Part shown: positions 8,592 through 15,102 of the stretch, in pieces
How positions within the stretch are numbered: position 1 is the stretch's first letter
Layout of the letters: every line of letters starts with the position of its first letter
Source of the DNA: an uncultured Clostridia bacterium
GTDB taxonomy: Bacteria > Bacillota > Clostridia > TANB77 > CAG-508
Length of the DNA: 34,897 nucleotides
NCBI GenBank assembly: GCA_944387505.1
Contig: CALXFG010000021.1
Coordinates: forward strand, 1 to 34,897
Reading direction: 5' to 3'
Program-made: the position numbers and the translations under genes
Notes under the pieces: model-generated
Told to the model about the DNA's origin: nothing
Seen by the model: the letters and a program-made list of their open reading frames with translations, nothing else
Databases searched by the model: none

Positions 8592-8656
8592 ATTTTTCCT
8601 CCACAAATTTTTTATTATTATTTTATACTAAATTTATATACTTTATAAATGTAATA

Positions 8657-8900
8657 TTACTGTTCAGAACGATATACACAAGTGGGGAGTATTCATAAAT
8701 TATTTAATTACGAACGTGATTGGAGATGTTTTAGAATTTGTTATATAATTTATTGAGGGATGTTCACGGTACTCACGTAGTGAGGGCCTGAGTGAAAGCG
8801 GCTCAATAAATTATGTTACAAATTCTTAAATATCGTATTGAGCCGAGTAATAAATAATTTATGAATACTCCCCACTTGTGTGTATCGTTCTGAACAATAA
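8657..8900. mobile_element. MITE-like 244-bp inverted-repeat element
   Basis: The outer 50 bases of the left end match the reverse complement of the right end with only two differences. The similarity resumes at 8732-8756 and 8804-8828. The centre (8757-8803) contains a short CTCAC-GTA-GTGAG hairpin and is GC-richer than its surroundings. It contains no ORF. It sits between the ssb-type terminator and the GT-C-like gene. Terminal symmetry and lack of coding fit a non-autonomous miniature element, but no clear target duplication is visible. Alternatively, it encodes a long structured RNA. It accounts for most of the 385-bp gap between the two genes. Confidence 0.6.
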
Positions 8901-8919
8901 CTATCTTTTGCATTATATC

Positions 8920-8955
8920 AAAAAAAGTTTGAAAAGACTAGACTTTTCAAACTTT
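8920..8955 (-). terminator. Terminator after the SSB-type gene
   Basis: A perfect 13-bp stem (8943-8955 with 8924-8936) and 6-nt loop is followed on the minus strand by a T run (8920-8926 read in reverse). It lies about 20 bp past the stop of the OB-fold gene. Confidence 0.88.
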
Positions 8956-8976
8956 TATTTCATTTATATTAATATC

Positions 8977-9681
8977 TTATACAGCCTCTTGATTTTCTGT
9001 TTCAACTGTATTTTCATTATTATTTTCTTCAATCACTTCTAGACTTCCCACTGAAACTTCATAAGCAACTCTTGTTTCAACACTTCCATCTTCATGTTTC
9101 TTTTCATAAGTTCTTGATTGAACTCTACCTACTAATTTTATTTGAGAACCCACCTCAAGATTTTGACAAAATCTTGCATTTCTACCCCATGCAATACATG
9201 GAATATAATCTGATTTATTATAAGCTCTATTAACTGCAAGTAAGATATCTGCAATTTCTCTACCAAATGGTGTTTGTCTATAAATTGGTTTTTTGCAAAT
9301 ATAACCAATTAAAACTACCTCATTTGTAACAACATCTTTTTTTGTCATTTCATTTTCTTCTTCACTTTGTTCTTCCTCAGATATTACTTTAACATCTTTG
9401 GCAAATACAGTTAATATCAATCTGTTCTTTTCACTTTCATAACTATTATATGATCTGAATTGTCCTTTTACTAACAATTTTTGTCCTTCAGTCAATGTAT
9501 CTTCATTAATTAGTCTTTCTGAAATTGTAATTGGTATAATATCAACTACACCACTTAAACGAGGTACTTCTAAATTAAAAATATAAAATCTTTCTCCATA
9601 AATTTCATGACTAAATTTCTTTTCTCCTGTAACTTTTCCAACTAATGTTAAATAGTTGTTTTCTAAATAATTTGTATCCAA
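8977..9681 (-). CDS. ssb: Tandem OB-fold single-stranded DNA-binding protein
   Basis: The 234-residue protein contains two OB-fold SSB-like domains, about residues 8-98 and 119-215, joined by a highly acidic linker (SEEEQSEEENE). The second has the typical SSB pattern NEVVLIGYICKKPIYRQTPFGRE followed by NRAYNKSDYIPCIAWG and VGRVQSRTYEKK. It should bind single-stranded DNA in replication or repair. The tail is acidic but lacks the classic DDDIPF ending, so interaction with SSB partners may differ. The start is TTG at 9681, with AGGAGG 8 nt upstream. It has its own consensus promoter and terminator. It may be an accessory SSB rather than the rpsF-ssb-rpsR one. Confidence 0.85.
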   Translation of the reverse strand: MDTNYLENNYLTLVGKVTGEKKFSHEIYGERFYIFNLEVPRLSGVVDIIPITISERLINEDTLTEGQKLLVKGQFRSYNSYESEKNRLILTVFAKDVKVISEEEQSEEENEMTKKDVVTNEVVLIGYICKKPIYRQTPFGREIADILLAVNRAYNKSDYIPCIAWGRNARFCQNLEVGSQIKLVGRVQSRTYEKKHEDGSVETRVAYEVSVGSLEVIEENNNENTVETENQEAV

Positions 9682-9735
9682 TTTATTTTCCTCCTTAAAA
9701 TTTATTTTATCAATTGTATTTTTTTACCTCTTTTA

Positions 9736-9780
9736 GTCTACATTACCTATTATACAACATTTTCCCGGTTTTGTCTACAT
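9736..9780 (-). promoter_or_regulatory. Promoter of the SSB-type gene with flanking direct repeats
   Basis: On the minus strand TAGACA (9772-9777) and TATAAT (9749-9754) are 17 bp apart. The octamer ATGTAGAC occurs twice in direct orientation, once overlapping the -35 box (9773-9780) and once just downstream of the -10 (9736-9743). The octamers may be binding sites for a regulator; this is inferred from placement only. Confidence 0.75.
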
Positions 9781-9832
9781 AAAAAGTTAAATTTGTAATT
9801 TTTTTGTAAAAAATCTTTATTTTTCAGTTGTT

Positions 9833-10330
9833 TTATTTGTTATATATAAGATAAATTGTAAAAATGGCCAATATATTTTCTATTTGATTTGGTTTATATT
9901 TCTTTATATCTATTTCCTTTTCTCCCATTTCAATTGTCTTTTCTTCTAAATTATTTATGTTCCTTTGTATGGACAAAATTGCTTTATCTTCTTGAATACT
10001 AGATATAGTGATTGTGGATTTTTGATTTAATCCATAACTGATACAATTTGTTTTTTCATTAGATAACATCTTTGTATTGCAAAATACATCTGCATTTACA
10101 ATAATAAACTCACAATTAGTACAAAGCTTATTTAAAATATTTCTTTGCACCTCATTTATGTTTTCCTGATGACACAATACCACTGTTTCAAATACAATAT
10201 TTTTCATATTCTCTATATTTTTAGAACTTATATGAATGAATTCTAAATCTTTTCTATTTACTATTTTTGTTATATTTCGCTTTATCATTTCATATTCTGA
10301 ATGATTTGAAAAAATACCGATAAAATGCAT
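9833..10330 (-). CDS. Mur-ligase-like fragment protein of unknown function
   Basis: The 165-residue product is not a named protein to me. Its middle section (about residues 70-120: FIIVNADVFCNTKMLS, then ISYGLNQKSTITISSI) matches the Mur-ligase pattern in which an Asn-Ala-Asp stretch is followed by a TYGL motif and a short strand entering the C-terminal domain. The ATP-binding GxxGKT region of real Mur ligases is missing, so it cannot be a standard ligase. No signal peptide or clear membrane segment is seen. An AGGAG site lies 9 nt upstream of ATG 10330. The site follows immediately after a terminator hairpin, so the gene may be expressed by read-through from the deacetylase gene or by attenuation. 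Confidence 0.6.
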   Translation of the reverse strand: MHFIGIFSNHSEYEMIKRNITKIVNRKDLEFIHISSKNIENMKNIVFETVVLCHQENINEVQRNILNKLCTNCEFIIVNADVFCNTKMLSNEKTNCISYGLNQKSTITISSIQEDKAILSIQRNINNLEEKTIEMGEKEIDIKKYKPNQIENILAIFTIYLIYNK

Positions 10331-10344
10331 TTTCTTTGTCTCCT

Positions 10345-10402
10345 AAAAAGCAAGACTAAGATTTCCTAGGTAATAAAAGTCACACAAAAAATCTAAGCTT
10401 GC
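10345..10402 (-). terminator. Terminator or attenuator before the Mur-like gene
   Basis: A 13-bp stem with one bulge and one A-A mismatch (10389-10402 with 10350-10364) encloses a 24-nt loop and ends in five T (10345-10349) on the minus strand. The T run adjoins the AGGAG site of the next gene, so the hairpin ends the deacetylase transcript or attenuates the following gene. Confidence 0.7.
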
Positions 10403-10447
10403 ATAACTATATTTATTTTTCCCTCTACTTCCAATTTTATACATACC

Positions 10448-11218
10448 TTAATTTCTTTTTTGTGTTCCATTAACATCAATTGTATAATTGTCTTTATATA
10501 TCAATTCTGAAATTTTTACAATTTCTAAATTTTTCTCCTTTATATTTTTTATAACTTTATCTAAACTATCTGCTGTATGTTCTGTTCCATTATGCATTAA
10601 GATAATATCTCCTGTGCCGATTTTATCTTTGATGCGATTCCACATTTTCTCTCCTGTTAATCCTGTATAATCTAATGTGTCTAGACTCCATTGTATGGTA
10701 TAATATCCATTATCTTGTGCTGCTTTTATGACTGTTTGGTTGTATTCTCCATATGGTGTTCTATATAAATTTGTTCTGGTTCCTGTAATCTTCTCAATTT
10801 TGTCATTACTATTTTCTAGTTGTTTTATATTTTCTTCATAACTTAAATTATTAACATGTGGATGTGTATCACTATGTGTTCCAATTTCATGACCTGAATC
10901 ATATATTTTTTTGACTGCTTCTGGATATTTTTCTATCCAATCTCCTACCATAAAGAAAGTAATTTTTACATTGTTTTCTTCTAATATTTCTAATATTTTA
11001 TCAATATCATCTGCATTCCATGCACAATTCATGGTTAGGGCTACTTTATTTTCTTCTGTATATACTTTGTAAATAGGTAATAATTTTTCATTTGATGAAG
11101 CTGTTGCAATACTTTCTTTATTTACTATTAGTGTACCTGATATGCAAAATAATAGAACAACGGTTATAATAGATACTAGATATGTATATATTTTTTGCTT
11201 ATTAAATATGATAAACAT
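10448..11218 (-). CDS. NodB-type polysaccharide deacetylase, secreted or membrane anchored
   Basis: A NodB-homology carbohydrate esterase (CE4) domain follows an N-terminal membrane segment (residues 13-32) that is either a signal peptide or an anchor. Members remove acetyl groups from peptidoglycan or other glycans outside the cell. Metal ligands are visible as Asp70/Asp71 and His115/His119 (GTHSDTH). Other CE4 motifs are RTPYGEY (153-159), the W-LDTLDY segment and ILMHN (207-210). Motif 1 reads TMNCAWNADD, so the usual catalytic-base Asp is Asn64. This may reflect a distinct subgroup or altered activity. The ATG has GAGGAGG 6 nt upstream. It follows the broken cwlD gene by 97 bp, an envelope-remodelling context. 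Confidence 0.87.
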   Translation of the reverse strand: MFIIFNKQKIYTYLVSIITVVLLFCISGTLIVNKESIATASSNEKLLPIYKVYTEENKVALTMNCAWNADDIDKILEILEENNVKITFFMVGDWIEKYPEAVKKIYDSGHEIGTHSDTHPHVNNLSYEENIKQLENSNDKIEKITGTRTNLYRTPYGEYNQTVIKAAQDNGYYTIQWSLDTLDYTGLTGEKMWNRIKDKIGTGDIILMHNGTEHTADSLDKVIKNIKEKNLEIVKISELIYKDNYTIDVNGTQKRN

Positions 11219-11315
11219 ATATTTCCTCCTCTTATAGTCATGATATTAATATATATGTCCTTTTTTTGCATTTATTCCATTGGTTTTTTCATTCGCTTCT
11301 ACATTTTAGATAGCT

Positions 11316-12057
11316 TTATGCTTCATTTAAAAAATAACTGATAATCCCATTATAAATTCCCCATGCTAATCTATTTTGATATTCCTCTTGTTGCAATTCT
11401 TGTTCTTCCTGAGGATTGGAAAGAAATCCACATTCTACAATTGATATAGGAATTTCTACATGTTTCATAATATATACCGTATTCAACTTCATGGCAATTC
11501 TATGATTTTCTTTTTGTATAGATTCATTTAAATTACTTTGTATCTGTTCTGCTAAAATTTTACTTTGTTCATTACTGGTATTAAAAAATGTTTGCCAACC
11601 ATAATATTGTTGTTGTGCAATTTTATTTAAATGAATGGATACAAATATGTCTGCTGAAGACTCATTTCCAATTTTTACACGATTATGGATGTCTGAAATC
11701 TTTTTCTGTTTTAATGTTTTGGCATCTAAATCATATATGGCATTTTCATCTGATCTTGTTAGAATGACTGTACAACCTGATTGTTCTAAAAGTTTTTGTA
11801 TTTTTAATACAATCTCTAAGTTGATTTGCGCCTCTGTTGTACCAGTTTTGCTTTCTGCGCCGCTCGTCTGGCGTGCCATGTCCTGCATCTAATATGACAA
11901 CTTTTCCTGAAACAGGTAATGTGGTTACTTGAACAGCATCTCCAATGTTTCTCTCATTTCTTCCATTTGATTCTGTGTTTTGTCCTATATACACTACAAA
12001 ACCAATGATAAAAGAAAAAAATATAATAAAAACTCTTTTTTTAGTAAATTTTCTCAT
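11316..12057 (-). pseudogene. cwlD: CwlD-type N-acetylmuramoyl-L-alanine amidase, frameshifted
   Basis: An Amidase_3 family zinc amidase is split between two frames. The N-terminal part (12057 to about 11863) has a membrane segment (MRKFTKKRVFIIFFSFIIGF) and the zinc motif VVILDAGHGTPDE. The sequence then continues in another frame as GAESKTGTTEAQINLEI through to 11316, with SADIFVSIHLNK and the catalytic-glutamate segment SIVECGFLSNPQEEQ. One extra base near 11862 (in a GC-rich run) accounts for the shift; removing it gives a normal 246-residue protein. CwlD makes muramic-delta-lactam in spore cortex in Bacillus and Clostridium. The ATG has an AGGAG site 6 nt upstream. The shift could be a real mutation, phase variation or an assembly error. 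Confidence 0.85.
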
Positions 12058-12120
12058 TTTACACTCCTAAAGTTTTTATTATATTTATATGTTTTATTTA
12101 TATTTTTATGTTATATATAA

Positions 12121-12154
12121 AAAAAATTGCAAACTTTTATATCTGCAATTTTTT
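12121..12154 (-). terminator. Terminator after the GGDDF gene
   Basis: An 11-bp perfect stem (12144-12154 with 12121-12131) is AT-rich with a short GCA core and is flanked by T runs on both strands. On the minus strand it ends the GGDDF gene, 24 bp past its stop. Confidence 0.75.
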
Positions 12155-12177
12155 TTATCATCAAAAGTTCCTTCCTA

Positions 12178-13101
12178 CTATTTTCTTCTATCCACTGCAT
12201 AACTACTACCCATAACAGATTTAGCAGCATGTTTTACTTGTGCACCTACTTCACCAATTTCCAATATATTATGGAATCTTCCTGGTTCTGCAACTACAAC
12301 ACCTATTGAAAGAGAAGTTAATGGGAATTGTTCTATGATTCCTTTTCTATTTTCCACTTCTATATATCCTTTCTCTATATCTTTCTCTCTAAAAAATTTC
12401 TTTACATTATTATCAAACATTGCCAATATGGTTTGGCATATTTTTTCACAATTGGTTGATGGCAATATAGCAACAAAATCATCTCCACCAATATGTCCCA
12501 CAAATGCTTCTTCAGTAAAATCATTATGCACACCTTTTAATATTGTCTCTGCTGTAAATTCAATAATCTGATCACCTTTTACAAAACCATATACATCATT
12601 ATATGCCTTAAAATTGTCTAGGTCTAAATATAATACAGAAAATGGTTCTTGGTTTGATAATCTTTTTTTCAATTCTGCATGTATTTGTACATTTCCTGGT
12701 AATCCTGTTAATGGACTTACCCTTCTGTTATTTGCTAGTAATCTATTTAGGTTTTTTATTGTGAAATATAGATATTCTTCATCAACTGGTTTTTTGATAT
12801 AATATTCTATAGATTGTCTTAGTATTTTCATTCTATGTTCTTTGTCACCATTAGATGATACAACAATTACTGGTGTAATTGTGTTATCTTCATCTCGTCT
12901 AATTTGTTTACAAAGACCTACTACATCTCTATCAATTGCATCTTCATTAATGATAATTAATGATGGAATATTTTTTAATGCAATATCAATTTGTTCTGAT
13001 TTGACACTTATGAATTTATAATCTTTTTCTTCTTTGAATAATTCTCTAAAGATGACAATTGATGAATCATCATCATCTATGATATAAATTTCTTGAACCA
13101 T
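12178..13101 (-). CDS. Pseudo-receiver plus GGDEF-domain protein (GGDDF)
   Basis: An N-terminal CheY-like receiver (about residues 1-120) is followed by a GGDEF domain (about 125-300). The GGDEF signature reads GGDDF (205-209), with the nucleotide-site segment LYLDLDNFKAYND at 157-169. It could make cyclic di-GMP or sense GTP; the second acidic residue is Asp rather than Glu. In the receiver the acidic pocket (DDDD, 9-12) and Lys103/104 are present, but the expected phospho-acceptor aligns with Asn52 (LIIINED). No RxxD inhibitory site precedes GGDDF. I chose ATG 13101 (307 residues) because AAGGGTG lies 8 nt upstream; it begins one base after the CmpB-family stop. The longer start at 13149 lies inside that gene. 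Confidence 0.85.
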   Translation of the reverse strand: MVQEIYIIDDDDSSIVIFRELFKEEKDYKFISVKSEQIDIALKNIPSLIIINEDAIDRDVVGLCKQIRRDEDNTITPVIVVSSNGDKEHRMKILRQSIEYYIKKPVDEEYLYFTIKNLNRLLANNRRVSPLTGLPGNVQIHAELKKRLSNQEPFSVLYLDLDNFKAYNDVYGFVKGDQIIEFTAETILKGVHNDFTEEAFVGHIGGDDFVAILPSTNCEKICQTILAMFDNNVKKFFREKDIEKGYIEVENRKGIIEQFPLTSLSIGVVVAEPGRFHNILEIGEVGAQVKHAAKSVMGSSYAVDRRK

Positions 13102-13102
13102 A

Positions 13103-13891
13103 CTATTCACCCTTTTTTTCTTTTTTTGTTTTTCTATGTTTAAATTCAATTTTTTTGTTTAATATTTCTGTAAATTCTTTTGTATCAATTGCTGGGAATG
13201 CTTTTTTCAATCTATATGCTCTTCTATATAGATGCTTCATAGTTCTATCTCTTCGTGCTTTTAAATTGTTTATAAGATTTTGTACAGTATCATTTGCTGT
13301 TACTTTCTCTTTATCTTTTAATTCTAATAATTTTTGCTTAATTTGTTCATTAATTTCTTCTATTTTATCTAATGTAGATTTTATATTTTTAACTTTAATA
13401 ATACTAATAATAGCATCAATTAACAATATTAAAGCTATGATACTAGCGATAATTGCTACATACATAAAATCCACATAACTTAATATTTGTGTGATAAATG
13501 GGTGTATATAATTAATAAATGCAACCCCTAAAATTCCCCATGCTATAGAATTTGTCAAACAAATTCTACCTTTATAATTAAATTTATGGTCTGAATAATC
13601 CCAATATTTCGTATGAAATAATGTTTCTAAAAGTACACCTACTATATATTCCCATAAAGTTAATACAATAATTGAAATAGTAAATAAAAGTATAATATTG
13701 TTTCTTAATCCATTTAAAAATAATAGCATAATAATAGCACCAAATCCATATATGGGACAAAATGGTCCTATTAAAAATCCTGTATTAATCATTCTTTTTT
13801 CACAAATTGTTCTTACAATACTTTCTAAAAGCCATCCTAAAAATGAATAAATAACAAAATAGGCTACTAAATGAAAAAAAGTATTATCCAT
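13103..13891 (-). CDS. CmpB-family putative ABC permease-like membrane protein
   Basis: The 262-residue protein matches the PF06541 (ABC_trans_CmpB) type: about five membrane segments in the first 165 residues, with the typical GWLLES and GFLIGPFCPIYGFGA motifs, then a charged coiled-coil tail (about 180-262). The family name implies transport, but its function is not established. I chose ATG 13891, with an AAAGGA site about 8 nt upstream; earlier ATGs would extend into the leader. The GGDDF gene begins one base after its stop, so the two are co-translated, which may link it functionally to cyclic di-GMP signalling. A strong 13-bp hairpin (13924-13953) sits in its leader. Confidence 0.85.
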   Translation of the reverse strand: MDNTFFHLVAYFVIYSFLGWLLESIVRTICEKRMINTGFLIGPFCPIYGFGAIIMLLFLNGLRNNIILLFTISIIVLTLWEYIVGVLLETLFHTKYWDYSDHKFNYKGRICLTNSIAWGILGVAFINYIHPFITQILSYVDFMYVAIIASIIALILLIDAIISIIKVKNIKSTLDKIEEINEQIKQKLLELKDKEKVTANDTVQNLINNLKARRDRTMKHLYRRAYRLKKAFPAIDTKEFTEILNKKIEFKHRKTKKEKKGE

Positions 13892-13923
13892 TTTGTTTTC
13901 CTTTCCTAATGCACATGAATCTA

Positions 13924-13953
13924 TTTCCCTACATATAAAAATATGTAGGGAAA
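13924..13953 (-). promoter_or_regulatory. Perfect 13-bp hairpin in the leader of the CmpB-family gene
   Basis: Arms 13924-13936 and 13941-13953 are fully complementary with a 4-nt loop. On the minus strand no T run follows, so it is not an ordinary terminator. It lies 33 bp upstream of the ATG and could be a protein-binding palindrome or an mRNA-stabilising hairpin. Confidence 0.5.
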
Positions 13954-14022
13954 TTATTTGATTAGATAACAATGTTCACTTGACTACATCCTTATTTACG
14001 GTGTAAATCAACTTTTTATTTT

Positions 14023-14961
14023 TTAATGATTTGTTTTATCTGCCTTTTTTCTTACTGTATCAGAATTAATTCCATCCACATTATATGCTGTAATTTCTAA
14101 TCTATTTTCATCATTATCATTTAACTTAATTTTATATTTTAATTCGGTTTTTCCATCGTCAACTGTAATTGTTCGTTCTTCTCCTCTTATATTTAAGTCC
14201 ACTCTGTCTAATCCTTTTTCATCTGTAATCGTAATTAAATAATATTCTCCTGCATCATCTGTTGATACATTTATTATTGGCTTTGTTGTTCCTATAACCG
14301 TTTTCTCTTTTGTTTCAGTTTTATTATTAACATCTACTAACACAACAGTTACATTATGTGTTCCCATAGGTACATCAACTTCTTGATCAACTGTTGTTGC
14401 ATTGATATCTATTGTTTGTTCTTCGTCTTCATCCCATCTATAAGTTAGATATGCAATTTCTGTTTCACTTTCTGCCGTTATTTTTAATTTATTATCTTCT
14501 GAAATTGTTAAGTCTAAATTCATACTATCTTTCGCTGTAAATTCTCTTTGTGTAGAAATTTCTTGTCCAACTGTATCAACTGCTCTTACTTTTAATGTAC
14601 TTGTTCCTCCAGGGATTTCTATTTCTTGTTCTATATAACTTCTTCCATTTCCTGTTATTGTTTGTGTTTCTTCACCATCCCAACTATATTCGATTTTATC
14701 TATTGCTTTATCATGTGTAACTGTTAATACAACTGCTGTACCATCTTCATTAAGTGTCTCTGTTATAACTGGTTTGGTTATTTCTGAATTCTTAGCTTCA
14801 TTATCTTTATATATAGCATAAGAACCTGTTCCTATCATAAAAACACCAAATACTAGCATTGTAATAGCAAATACCTTAACAACTGTTTTTATATCTGCTG
14901 GTCCATTACTTTTCTTTGTTTTTTTGGTTGTTGGCTTACTAGTAGCTAAAATTTGATTCAT
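14023..14961 (-). CDS. Membrane-anchored protein with three Ig-like repeats
   Basis: The 312-residue protein has a basic cytoplasmic N-terminus (residues 1-26, many Lys/Thr), one membrane segment (about 27-50), and an extracellular part made of three diverged repeats of about 80-90 residues, each with a D-x-(I/L)-x-Y-x-W-D/G-E-E-T-I-like strand pair (for example IDKIEYSWDGEETQTI and IAYLTYRWDEDEEQTID). This is the look of bacterial Ig-like or fibronectin-like surface domains. I chose ATG 14961 because GAGAGGTG lies 6 nt upstream and the promoter places the transcript start near 14988, making the earlier ATG at 14988 unusable. It lies just downstream of the giant adhesin gene but has its own promoter. 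Its function is unknown. Confidence 0.75.
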   Translation of the reverse strand: MNQILATSKPTTKKTKKSNGPADIKTVVKVFAITMLVFGVFMIGTGSYAIYKDNEAKNSEITKPVITETLNEDGTAVVLTVTHDKAIDKIEYSWDGEETQTITGNGRSYIEQEIEIPGGTSTLKVRAVDTVGQEISTQREFTAKDSMNLDLTISEDNKLKITAESETEIAYLTYRWDEDEEQTIDINATTVDQEVDVPMGTHNVTVVLVDVNNKTETKEKTVIGTTKPIINVSTDDAGEYYLITITDEKGLDRVDLNIRGEERTITVDDGKTELKYKIKLNDNDENRLEITAYNVDGINSDTVRKKADKTNH

Positions 14962-14993
14962 ATTTTTCACCTCTCTAGTCTCTTTCATGGAAA

Positions 14994-15022
14994 ATTATAC
15001 CATATCAAATTTTAAATGTAAA
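14994..15022 (-). promoter_or_regulatory. Promoter of the Ig-like protein gene
   Basis: On the minus strand TTTACA (15017-15022) and TATAAT (14994-14999) are 17 bp apart. This lies between the terminator of the giant surface gene and the ATG at 14961, giving a short leader of about 26 nt. Confidence 0.75.
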
Positions 15023-15036
15023 GAAATTTAACTAAT

Positions 15037-15080
15037 AAAAATGGACGTGAAAAGTTTTGCTTTTGCTAACGTCCATTTTT
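15037..15080 (-). terminator. Terminator of the 2455-residue surface protein gene
   Basis: A perfect 12-bp stem (15069-15080 with 15037-15048) has a smaller AAAAG/CTTTT pairing inside the loop and ends in TTTTTATT on the minus strand, 23 bp past the stop codon. Confidence 0.88.
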
Positions 15081-15102
15081 TCTATATTTTACCCTCTTAT
15101 TT

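Noticed and set aside
13102..13149. Longer start for the GGDDF protein
   Set aside because: The extra residues are lysine-rich, lie within the upstream gene and lack a binding site; ATG 13101 has one.
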